Part shown: piece by piece, positions 1 through 6,433 of the stretch
Layout: each line of letters begins with the position of its first letter
Position numbering within the stretch: the first letter of the stretch is position 1
Assembly: GCA_003456155.1 (NCBI GenBank)
Contig: DMPC01000171.1
Coordinates: 1 to 10,627, forward strand
Length of the DNA stretch: 10,627 bases
From: Actinomycetota bacterium
Lineage (GTDB): Bacteria > Actinomycetota > Actinomycetes > S36-B12
Direction: 5' to 3'
The notes under the pieces: model-generated
Database searches by the model: none
What the model was told of the DNA's origin: nothing
Seen by the model: the letters and a program-made list of their open reading frames with translations, nothing else
Made by a program: the position numbers and the translations under genes

Positions 1-1217
1 AAGATGGCCTCCCGCGCGGTCGCCTTCCACCGTTCCGCAAAGGGCTTTGCACTGAAGGTAACGCCAACGATGAAGTCATCAGGTCGACTCCTCAGCGGCT
101 CAAGGAATGGGGACCACGCCGCCTGAGCCTGCTCCGTAGTGACGTCGAGGAAGGTCGTGCCCACCTGCATGACGTTCAGCCCGGCGTTGCGATCTGTGGA
201 CATGCCGTAGTCCGGGTTGAGGATGACGCCCTCGCCCCACGTGGGCGTGCTGAGCGTCTGTGCGCAGAACTCTATGTACCGCTCAAGCAACTCGCGGAAG
301 GCGGCATCCGACTTGGCCGTGATCGGACCAGAGATCCAGCCGGAGATTGATGGCTCCGGATGCGCAAGGAGAGTCATGGACGTCACCACGCCGAAGGTCC
401 CTCCACCGCCGCCTCGCAGGGCCCAGAAGAGATCAGCATGCTGGAACTCGTTCACGGTCAGGACATTGCCGTCAGCCAGGACGACGGTTAGTTCGAGAAC
501 TCCACCGGCGCCCGAGCCGAACCTCTTGCTGAAGGAGCCGAACCCACCTCCGAGTGCAAAGCCTCCGCAAGCTCCGACGCTGGTGCATCCACCGCCCTGG
601 ATGTAGAGGCCTGCTGCTGAGGCCGCCTTGTACGCCTCGAGCCAGCGGTTGCCTGCCGTGGTGGTCACTGCAGCGATCGGCTTCGTCCCTCGTGGTGCTC
701 CTGCTGGCACGAAGGCATCGTGGACCGTGATCCCCCGCATGTGGTGCGTCCACATGAGAAGGGAGTTTCGCGGCCCGCAGGATCGTCCGTAGTAGTCATG
801 GCCAGTGCCCTTGACGACGAGACGCACCCCGTTCTCGCGCGCGAAGTTCACGCCGGTCACGACATCCGAGACGTCCCGGGCAGCGACCGCGTAGGCACTC
901 GGCGTGGAGACCCACGCCTTGTACATGCCGGTCGACTGAGTCGCGCCGGGCTGCTCCTCGAGGAACCAGGGATTGAAGAACCTGCGGGGAATCGGCCCGG
1001 GCCCGAGGCGGGCCCACGGCTGCTTCGGCCTGACCAGCCTCGAGCCGAGTTGCCGGCGCAGGCCCGCCCATGCCTCAGCGGCAGGCCACCCGGGCGAGGG
1101 AGGAGACGCGACGGTGGAGGGCTGGGCCACCGCTGTGAACGGCGCCGTGATGGCGGCTGCGACTCCGCCCATGAGCCCGAGGAACGTGCGCCGGCGCAAT
1201 GGCCCCGATGTCACCAT
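1..1217 (-). CDS. Tat-exported FAD-linked oxidase, berberine bridge enzyme-like (C-terminus cut by window edge)
   Basis: Reading from ATG at 1217, 405 residues are visible and the frame stays open to the left edge. The N-terminus carries a twin-arginine signal (RRRTFLG, about residues 8-14) followed by a hydrophobic stretch ending near AVA-Q at 29-32, so export by the Tat system in folded, cofactor-loaded form is likely. The FAD-binding (PCMH) domain spans about 95-290. GTGHDYYGRS places His140, and GGGCTSVGACGG places Cys211, at the two positions that covalently hold FAD in bicovalent BBE-type oxidases. DLFWALRGGGGGTFGVV (262-278) is a family hallmark. The C-terminal BBE domain, which carries substrate-site residues, would lie beyond position 1. 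The family oxidises sugars, alcohols or alkaloids with O2; the substrate here is unknown. The start is chosen because the Tat motif follows it directly; the upstream ribosome site is weak. Family call is firm, substrate open. Confidence 0.9.
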   Translation of the reverse strand, partial: MVTSGPLRRRTFLGLMGGVAAAITAPFTAVAQPSTVASPPSPGWPAAEAWAGLRRQLGSRLVRPKQPWARLGPGPIPRRFFNPWFLEEQPGATQSTGMYKAWVSTPSAYAVAARDVSDVVTGVNFARENGVRLVVKGTGHDYYGRSCGPRNSLLMWTHHMRGITVHDAFVPAGAPRGTKPIAAVTTTAGNRWLEAYKAASAAGLYIQGGGCTSVGACGGFALGGGFGSFSKRFGSGAGGVLELTVVLADGNVLTVNEFQHADLFWALRGGGGGTFGVVTSMTLLAHPEPSISGWISGPITAKSDAAFRELLERYIEFCAQTLSTPTWGEGVILNPDYGMSTDRNAGLNVMQVGTTFLDVTTEQAQAAWSPFLEPLRSRPDDFIVGVTFSAKPFAERWKATAREAI

Positions 1218-1267
1218 GCCGTCAGCATCCCACGGCGCCTGTTCGGTAGGGAACGGACTAACAGAAC

Positions 1268-1296
1268 CCGGATCTGTCCGGAGGCGACTTCTCCGG
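1268..1296. promoter_or_regulatory. Two overlapping, mutually exclusive stem-loops upstream of the oxidase
   Basis: CCGGA (1268-1272) pairs with TCCGG (1277-1281) around a 4-nt loop, and CCGGAG (1278-1283) pairs with CTCCGG (1291-1296) around a 7-nt loop. The two stems share bases 1278-1281 and cannot form together. They lie about 50-80 bp upstream of the oxidase ATG. They could be an operator array or an alternating leader structure; in GC-rich DNA they could also be chance. Confidence 0.3.
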
Positions 1297-1437
1297 CGCC
1301 CGTCTGCACGCACCAATGCCGCCTATGGCGAGCCTCGGGGGCTGGCTCGTATGTGACGGATTCATGGATCCCGGACCCTTAGTCCGCCATCTGCCCTGCA
1401 CGCAGAGCGATGTGACGAGGACCCGTCAGCAGCAGGA

Positions 1438-1497
1438 GTGCCGAGTGGCCGCTCGCGGTGCCGAGTGGCCGCTCGCGGTGCCGAGTGGCCGCTCGCG
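1438..1497. repeat. Perfect tandem repeat, three copies of 20 bp
   Basis: The unit gtgccgagtggccgctcgcg occurs three times with no mismatch (1438-1457, 1458-1477, 1478-1497). Each unit contains cgagtggccgctcg, a 14-bp near-palindrome with one mismatched symmetric pair, which would be a G-U wobble in plus-strand RNA. The array begins 17 bp after the glgC stop codon, within the likely glgC 3' untranslated region. A 20 bp period puts each copy on roughly the same face of the helix. No spacers separate the copies, so it is not a CRISPR array. Function is unknown; transcript 3'-end structure, a protein-binding array or a REP-like element are all possible. Confidence 0.95.
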
Positions 1498-1513
1498 AGA
1501 AAGGGCGAGGGGG

Positions 1514-2737
1514 TCAGCGTTGGGCGACGACGCCCTTGCCCAGGCAGACGACGCCGCCCTCGCTCACGGTGTAGAGCTCGCGATCCCGCTCCAGGTCGAC
1601 CCCGATCTGGGCGCCGTCGGGAACCTCGACGTTCTTGTCGAGGATTGCATGCCGGACCACCGCATTGCGGCCGATTCGCACCCCCGGCATGATCACGCTT
1701 CCCTCGACATAGGCGCCTGCCTCGACCGCGACGGCCGACGCGAGCACCGAGGTGCGGACATGGGCCCCTGACACGATGGTCCCGGCACCCACCATGGACT
1801 CGTGCGCGTTTCCTCCCTCGACGAACTTCGCCGGCGGCATCGGCGGGAGGTTCGACAAGATCGGCCACCGGCGGTTGTAGAGATTGAAGATCGGGTGCAC
1901 CGACACCAGGTCCATGTGCGCATCGTGGTAGCTGTCGAGCGTGCCGACGTCACGCCAGTAGCCACGGTCACGCTCGGTCGCTCCCGGCACGACGTTCGAC
2001 GCGAAGTCGTAGACCTCGGCGAGGCCCTGCTCCGTGAGCATCGGGAGGATGTTCCCGCCCATGTCGTGGACGGAGGACGGGTCTGCGGCGTCGGCTCTGA
2101 GCGCATCGAGCAGGACGCTCGTGGTGAAGACGTAGTTGCCCATCGAGACGTAACTGTGCTCATCGTCGCCCGGGATGGTCGGCGGATCACTGGGCTTCTC
2201 GAGGAACTGCGTGATGCGTCGGCCGTCCGGCGAAGTCTGGATGACCCCGAACTGGTGCGAGAGCGACTTCGGCATCCGGATGCCCGCCACCGTCACTCCA
2301 GCACCGCTCTCGACATGCGCGCGGATCATCTGCATCGGATCCATGCGGTAGACGTGGTCGGCTCCGAAGACGACGACGTACTCGGGCTGCTCGTCATAGA
2401 CGAGGTTGAGGCTCTGGAAGATGGCATCCGCCGAGCCGGTGTACCAGCGAGGACCGAGGCGCTGCTGAGCCGGCACCGGGGTCACGTAGTCGCCCAGCAG
2501 GGTCGGCATGCGCCACGTCTGCGTGATGTGGCGGTCCAGGCTGTGCGACTTGTACTGGGTGAGGACGCACACTCGGCGTAGGCCCGCATTGATCAGGTTG
2601 GACAGCACGAAGTCGACGAGCCGATACGAGCCGCCGAAGGGAACGGCGGGCTTGGCGCGATCCGCCGTCAGGGGCATGAGGCGCTTGCCTTCACCCCCAG
2701 CGAGGACCATCGCCAGCACATGCGGGTCGGTGCTCAC
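1514..2737 (-). CDS. glgC: Glucose-1-phosphate adenylyltransferase (ADP-glucose pyrophosphorylase)
   Basis: The enzyme makes ADP-glucose and PPi from glucose-1-phosphate and ATP in the cytoplasm, the committed step of bacterial glycogen synthesis. The 407-residue product matches the usual length. The nucleotidyltransferase domain opens with LAGGEGKRL (12-20) and then AKPAVPFGG (28-36). FGADHVYRMD (124-133) supplies the metal/nucleotide-binding Asp127, FLEKP (178-182) holds the sugar-phosphate Lys181, and GYWRDVGT (259-266) is the family signature. The C-terminal third, from about 310, is a left-handed beta-helix with repeated V/I-G patterns. The frame is open further upstream to 2887, but GTG at 2737 is chosen because VSTDPHVLAMVLAGG starts where family members start, and an earlier start would run into the glgA coding region. 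It is transcribed divergently from glgA. Confidence 0.96.
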   Translation of the reverse strand: MSTDPHVLAMVLAGGEGKRLMPLTADRAKPAVPFGGSYRLVDFVLSNLINAGLRRVCVLTQYKSHSLDRHITQTWRMPTLLGDYVTPVPAQQRLGPRWYTGSADAIFQSLNLVYDEQPEYVVVFGADHVYRMDPMQMIRAHVESGAGVTVAGIRMPKSLSHQFGVIQTSPDGRRITQFLEKPSDPPTIPGDDEHSYVSMGNYVFTTSVLLDALRADAADPSSVHDMGGNILPMLTEQGLAEVYDFASNVVPGATERDRGYWRDVGTLDSYHDAHMDLVSVHPIFNLYNRRWPILSNLPPMPPAKFVEGGNAHESMVGAGTIVSGAHVRTSVLASAVAVEAGAYVEGSVIMPGVRIGRNAVVRHAILDKNVEVPDGAQIGVDLERDRELYTVSEGGVVCLGKGVVAQR

Positions 2738-2805
2738 GTTTCGCACCCTAGCCCCGAATCGGGGCTCACGTGTGACCTTGGGATGAACACCCCTAGGGTG
2801 CCTCT
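2738..2805. promoter_or_regulatory. glgC-glgA divergent promoter region with mirrored -10-like boxes
   Basis: This 68 bp gap separates the two GTG starts. A 9-bp inverted repeat, GCACCCTAG (2743-2751) and CTAGGGTGC (2793-2801), places the same CTAGGGTGC word just upstream of each start in its own reading direction. Within it, TAGGGT fits the TANNNT -10 pattern and ends 7 nt before the glgC start (minus, 2745-2750) and 6 nt before the glgA start (plus, 2794-2799). That spacing is typical of leaderless actinobacterial transcripts. GTGACC (2772-2777), 16 bp upstream of the glgA box, is a passable -35; no good -35 is seen for glgC. The AGGG in each arm could instead act as a weak Shine-Dalgarno site, since no GGAGG is present. 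Confidence 0.5.
2750..2766. promoter_or_regulatory. Inverted repeat AGCCCCGA-A-TCGGGGCT, candidate operator
   Basis: A perfect 8-bp inverted repeat with a single central base lies in the glgC-glgA intergenic region, immediately upstream of and overlapping by one base the -10-like box of glgC. A second small dyad, TCAC-GT-GTGA (2766-2775), abuts it. Its position suits a transcription-factor site acting mainly on glgC. The binding protein is unknown. Confidence 0.4.
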
Positions 2806-3963
2806 GTGCGCATCGGAATGCTGACGAAGGAGTGGCCTCCCGACGTCTACGGGGGTGCAGGAGTCCACATTGAGCACCTGGTCGCACAGCTCCGCCGGAA
2901 GGTCGACGTCGATGTCCAGTGCTTCGGCTCCCCGAGGCTCGATGCGCAGGCCCACGCGGTGCCGTCCGGCCTGGCCGACGCCAACCCCTCCATCCAGACC
3001 CTCGGTGTCGACCTCGAGATGGTCACCGCCACAGCAGGGGTCGACCTCCTTCATTCGCACACCTGGTACACGAATCTCGGCGGCCACATCGGCGGCCTGC
3101 TCCATGGGGTCCCGCACGTCCTGACGGCCCACTCTCTGGAGCCGCTGCGCCCGTGGAAGGAGGAGCAGCTCGGTGGCGGATACCGGGTCTCCTCCTGGGT
3201 GGAGCGCACCGCCTACGAGGGAGCCTCCCGGATCATCGCGGTCAGCCACGGCATGCGCGCCGATGTCCTGACGTCCTATCCGGCCGTGGATCCTGAGCGC
3301 GTCGTTGTGGTCCACAACGGCATCGACACGTCGGTGTACCGACCTGATCCGGATGACACCCCGGTGCGGGAGTTGAACCTGAAGCGCCCCTACGTGCTCT
3401 TCGTCGGACGCATCACGCGCCAGAAGGGCATCGTCCACCTGGTCAATGCCGCACGACGTTTCGAGGACGGCGTCCAGCTCGTGCTCTGCGCCTCCTCGCC
3501 CGACACCCCGGAGATCGGTGAGGAGACGGCCTTGGCCGTCGAGCGGCTTCGGGCGGAGAGGGGGCATGACTCCGTGGTCTGGGTGCAGGAGCAGGTCGAG
3601 CGCACGGCGCTCATCTCCCTGTTCACGCACGCCCTGGCCTTCGCCTGCCCCTCGATCTACGAGCCTCTGGGCATCGTGAACCTCGAGGCCATGGCCTGCG
3701 AGACCGCTGTCGTGGCCTCGGCAGTCGGGGGAATTCCGGAGGTCGTCGTCGACGGCGAGACCGGGCTTCTCGTTCCCTATGACGCGACGGAGCCACGGGC
3801 CTTCGAGCATGCATTCGCGGATGCGATCAACCTGCTGGCGGCTGATCCGGCGCGCGCCGAGGCGATGGGCGCGGCCGGGCGCCGGCGAGCGGTGAGCGAC
3901 TTCGGGTGGGATGCCATCGCCGACCAGACCATCGCCGTCTACGAGGCCGCGATGCGCGCATGA
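2806..3963 (+). CDS. glgA: GT4-family glycogen synthase / maltose-1-phosphate synthase
   Basis: This 385-residue retaining glycosyltransferase uses ADP-glucose. It belongs to the short actinobacterial GT4 type rather than the roughly 470-residue GT5 GlgA of enterobacteria. The N-terminal domain begins MLTKEWPPDVYGGAGVH (5-21), with the acceptor/donor-contacting GGAG loop, and LLHSHTW lies at 81-87. The C-terminal nucleotide-sugar domain has HNGID (170-174), VGRITRQKG (200-208, Arg202 and Lys207) and the EX7E pair Glu286/Glu294 in YEPLGIVNLEA. Mycobacterial relatives beside glgC (GlgM) condense ADP-glucose with glucose-1-phosphate to maltose-1-phosphate, while the corynebacterial homologue has been treated as a glycogen synthase, so the acceptor cannot be assigned here. 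GTG at 2806 is the family start. The stop overlaps the next gene by ATGA. Confidence 0.93.
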   Translation: MRIGMLTKEWPPDVYGGAGVHIEHLVAQLRRKVDVDVQCFGSPRLDAQAHAVPSGLADANPSIQTLGVDLEMVTATAGVDLLHSHTWYTNLGGHIGGLLHGVPHVLTAHSLEPLRPWKEEQLGGGYRVSSWVERTAYEGASRIIAVSHGMRADVLTSYPAVDPERVVVVHNGIDTSVYRPDPDDTPVRELNLKRPYVLFVGRITRQKGIVHLVNAARRFEDGVQLVLCASSPDTPEIGEETALAVERLRAERGHDSVVWVQEQVERTALISLFTHALAFACPSIYEPLGIVNLEAMACETAVVASAVGGIPEVVVDGETGLLVPYDATEPRAFEHAFADAINLLAADPARAEAMGAAGRRRAVSDFGWDAIADQTIAVYEAAMRA

Positions 3964-4922
3964 GCGACATCGCCGAGCCGATTCCTGGGATCGCGCCTTC
4001 TCGTCATCCGCGCCCTGTCATCGGGTACTCGCTCTACCTCCTCGCCGCGACGCTCTTCGCTCTCAACGCAACGGTCTCCAAGTCGATCCTGCTGACGGGC
4101 ATCGACCCGAGCCGACTGTCGCAACTGCGCGTCACCGGGGCCTTCCTCATTCTGCTCGTCGTGGTGGCCCTGACTCGACCGCGAGCACTGCGCATCCAGC
4201 GATCCGAGTACATCCCACTTCTCGCCTACGGAATCCTCGGCGTCGCGATGACGCAGTACCTCTACTTCGTCGCCATCGAGCTTCTTCCGGTCGGGATCGC
4301 GCTCCTGATCGAGTTCACCTCGCCGATCATGGTCGCCCTGTGGTTCCACTTCGTCCTCAAACACCGCACACCCCGCCTGGTCTGGCTGGGCCTTGCGATC
4401 GCTCTCCTGGGGCTCGCCATGGTCGCCCAGGTGTGGCAGGGCTTCACCCTCAACGCTCTCGGGGTCATCGCCGCCTTCGGAGCAGGTGCCGCCCTTGCCC
4501 TCTACTTCCTCGTCGGCGACTCCATGGTCCAGCGGCCGAGCCCTCGGGACCCGGTATCCATGACCATGTGGGGATTCGGCGCCGCCTCGCTCTTCTGGTT
4601 CGTCGCGCAACCGTGGTGGTCCTTCCCCTGGGCGCAGTTGACCGGTGACGGCTTTCCCCTGGGAGAGGGCAGCACGGGAGTCCCCATCCCCTTCCTCGCC
4701 ACCTCCATGATCGTGCTGGGGACGGTCTTTCCCTTCTGGCTGATCGTGGTGTCCCTGCACCACATCCGTGCCGCGAATGCAGCGGTCATCGGCATGACCG
4801 AGCCCCTGCTGGCGACCTTCATCGCGTGGGTGGCCCTGGGCGAGGTGCTCGCGCCGGTGCAGATCGCCGGGGCGATCGTGGTCCTCGTCGGTGTCTACCT
4901 CGCCGAGCGCTACCGGAGTTGA
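3960..4922 (+). CDS. EamA/DMT-superfamily transporter, 10 membrane segments
   Basis: The 320-residue product is almost wholly hydrophobic, with about ten membrane segments (near 20-43, 55-72, 84-103, 107-131, 140-158, 163-186, 200-219, 243-266, 270-291 and 298-317). This is the two-fold five-helix EamA repeat of drug/metabolite transporters. Family hallmarks include LPVGIALLIEFTSPIMVAL (109-127) and the second-repeat counterpart AANAAVIGMTEPLLATFIAW (271-290), followed by LGE. The substrate is unknown; relatives export amino acids, metabolites or drugs. ATG at 3960 is chosen because ATGA overlaps the glgA stop, which implies translational coupling; an in-frame ATG at 3906 lies inside glgA and adds a non-membrane, arginine-rich stretch. 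Nothing in the protein links it to glycogen, so the pairing with glgA may be only positional. Confidence 0.9.
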   Translation: MSDIAEPIPGIAPSRHPRPVIGYSLYLLAATLFALNATVSKSILLTGIDPSRLSQLRVTGAFLILLVVVALTRPRALRIQRSEYIPLLAYGILGVAMTQYLYFVAIELLPVGIALLIEFTSPIMVALWFHFVLKHRTPRLVWLGLAIALLGLAMVAQVWQGFTLNALGVIAAFGAGAALALYFLVGDSMVQRPSPRDPVSMTMWGFGAASLFWFVAQPWWSFPWAQLTGDGFPLGEGSTGVPIPFLATSMIVLGTVFPFWLIVVSLHHIRAANAAVIGMTEPLLATFIAWVALGEVLAPVQIAGAIVVLVGVYLAERYRS

Positions 4923-4938
4923 CTTTCCGGGGGGGGTA
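4923..4938. other. 16-bp convergent gap with a run of eight G
   Basis: The transporter gene (plus) and the aldehyde dehydrogenase gene (minus) end 16 bp apart. The gap contains eight consecutive G (4929-4936) and no stem-loop terminator, so read-through between the two opposing transcripts is possible. Confidence 0.8.
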
Positions 4939-6417
4939 TCAGGCCCGGAGCACGAAGGGATCACCCACCGGCTCGTCGCTCGACTCGATCCACACTCCCT
5001 TGGGCTGGGTGAACTCGGCGAAGCCGTCCATGCCGTTCTCGCGCCCGTACCCGGAGAGCTTGTTGCCACCGAACGGGGTCGCGAACTGCAGCGCCCGGTA
5101 CATGTTGACCCAGACGGTTCCGGTGTCGAGACTGCTGGCGACGCGATGGGCACGCCCGAGGTCACGGGTCCAGACGCCCGCCGCGAGGGCGAACGGTGAG
5201 TCGTTAGCGATGGCGATGGCCTCGTCCTCGTCGGTGATGCGGATGACGGAGAGAACGGGCCCGAAGAGCTCGTTGCGAGCGACCGACATGTCGTTTCGCA
5301 CGTTGTCCAGGACAGTCGGCGCGTAGAACCAGCCCTGCTCGGGGCGATCTGCATCCTCGCCCCCGACAACCAGATCAGCACCCTCGGCGATCGCCTCGCG
5401 AACTCGGGCACTCACACCGTCGAGGATCTTCTCCTGCGACATGGGGCCCATCTCTGTCGACTCGGACGTCGGGTCGCCCAGGGCGATCGTGCGGGCACGT
5501 GCCGCGACCTTCTCGACAAGTTCGTCGGCGATCCTCTCGTGCACGAGGAGCCTCGATCCTGCAACGCAGGTCTGGCCAGCTGCCGCGAAGATCCCCGCAA
5601 TGACCCCATTGACGACGTCATCCACGCGAACATCCTCGAAGAAGATGTTGGCGCTCTTGCCGCCCAGCTCCAGCACGAGGGGCTTGAGGCCCTCGGCTGC
5701 TCGAGCAGCGACGTGCTTGGCGCTCTCCGGGCCTCCCGTGAACCACACTTTGCGCACGAGCGGGTGGGCGACCAGTGCGTCACCTGCCTCGTGCCCGAAG
5801 CCCGTCACGACGTTCAGGCAGCCGTCCGGCAGTCCGGCCTCCTTGGCGAGTTCGGCCAGCCTCAGGAGGGACAGCGCATTGACCTCCGGCGGCTTCACGA
5901 CCACGGTGTTGCCCGCCGCCAGAGCGGGTGCGATACCCATGCCACCGAGCAGCATCGGGGAGTTGAAGGCCGGGATGACGCCGACGACGCCGTAGGGGAT
6001 GCGCTGGGTGTACACCGTCAGGCTTGCGCGATCCTGCGGGATGGTGCGGCCCTCCGTCTGGTAGGCCAGCGACGCGTAGTAGTGGTACCAGGCCCGCAGC
6101 GAGGTCATCTGACCCCTGACCTCACGGACCACCTTGCCGGCATCCCTGGCCTCGAGGGCGGCGAGTTCATCGGCGTGAGCGGCGATGAGGTCACCGATGC
6201 GCCAGATGACGTCCGCGCGGCCGGTCGGGCCCACGTTGCGCCAGGCAGCGAAGGCCCGCTGCGCTGACTCGACAGCCGCCTCGACGTCGATGGCGTCGCC
6301 GCGCGCGATCTCGGCCCAGGGCGCGGCGGTCATGGGGTCGAACGTCGGAAGGTACGCGCCCGATGCCGGCATCGCGTGGCGTCCGTCGATCCAGTGGTCA
6401 TATCGATCGTGGGTCAT
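4939..6417 (-). CDS. NAD(P)-dependent aldehyde dehydrogenase, DhaS-like
   Basis: The 492-residue product is a full-length cytosolic aldehyde dehydrogenase that oxidises an aldehyde to a carboxylate. The conserved catalytic set is present: Asn152 (PAFNSP, where most members have PWNFP), Lys175 (VVKPPE), Glu250 (LELGGKS), nucleophile Cys284 (GQTCVAGSRL) and Glu383 (ELFGPV). The FNSP variant, FTGGPESAKHVA in the NAD-binding turn, and the tail ending EPVGDPFVLRA resemble, from memory, the uncharacterised DhaS-like group. ATG at 6417 has GAGGA nine bases upstream; GTG at 6423 is a possible alternative, but only three bases from that site. It is the last gene of a minus-strand operon, 16 bp after the GntR gene, and ends 16 bp from the convergent transporter gene. 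The substrate is not known. Confidence 0.92.
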   Translation of the reverse strand: MTHDRYDHWIDGRHAMPASGAYLPTFDPMTAAPWAEIARGDAIDVEAAVESAQRAFAAWRNVGPTGRADVIWRIGDLIAAHADELAALEARDAGKVVREVRGQMTSLRAWYHYYASLAYQTEGRTIPQDRASLTVYTQRIPYGVVGVIPAFNSPMLLGGMGIAPALAAGNTVVVKPPEVNALSLLRLAELAKEAGLPDGCLNVVTGFGHEAGDALVAHPLVRKVWFTGGPESAKHVAARAAEGLKPLVLELGGKSANIFFEDVRVDDVVNGVIAGIFAAAGQTCVAGSRLLVHERIADELVEKVAARARTIALGDPTSESTEMGPMSQEKILDGVSARVREAIAEGADLVVGGEDADRPEQGWFYAPTVLDNVRNDMSVARNELFGPVLSVIRITDEDEAIAIANDSPFALAAGVWTRDLGRAHRVASSLDTGTVWVNMYRALQFATPFGGNKLSGYGRENGMDGFAEFTQPKGVWIESSDEPVGDPFVLRA

Positions 6418-6433
6418 GGTCACTCGTCCTCGC

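Larger units (their letters stand above)
1218..1513. other. Non-coding gap between glgC and the oxidase gene
   Basis: This 296 bp stretch separates two minus-strand genes, so it should hold the glgC 3' end and the oxidase promoter. I found no convincing coding frame and no tRNA-like fold. It contains the 20 bp tandem repeat (1438-1497) and several short perfect stems: CGGAC/GTCCG (1372-1376 with 1382-1386), CGAGCC/GGCTCG (1329-1334 with 1344-1349), and the overlapping CCGGA-type stems at 1268-1296. None is followed by a T-tract on the minus strand, so none is a textbook intrinsic terminator. No clear -10/-35 pair for the oxidase could be assigned. Confidence 0.7.

Noticed and set aside
1329..1386. 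tRNA or small structured RNA suggested by several short stems and a GTCCGCCA end
   Set aside because: I could not assemble an acceptor stem, anticodon arm and T-arm of correct lengths; the stems are isolated.
1438..1497. CRISPR-like or mobile-element-end interpretation of the repeat
   Set aside because: The copies are contiguous without spacers, and no cas genes, transposase or target duplication are visible.
1802..2581. 259-codon plus-strand frame antisense to glgC
   Set aside because: Composition is typical of a reverse-frame shadow; glgC explains the region.
2766..2785. CRP/GlxR-type site (TGTGA-N6-TCACA) in the glg intergenic region
   Set aside because: Only one half-site (TGTGA at 2771-2775) is present; the second half-site is missing at the required spacing.
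2734..3810. 358-codon minus-strand frame antisense to glgA
   Set aside because: No family features, and it fully overlaps an unambiguous glycosyltransferase.
4929..4936. Run of eight G as a sign of frameshift or sequencing error
   Set aside because: It lies between two complete genes that both end in proper, family-consistent C-termini, so no reading frame is affected.
3939..5411. 490-codon open frame on the minus strand across the transporter and part of the DhaS-like gene
   Set aside because: It runs out of frame through a well-supported aldehyde dehydrogenase and antisense to a clear membrane protein; its composition is artefactual.
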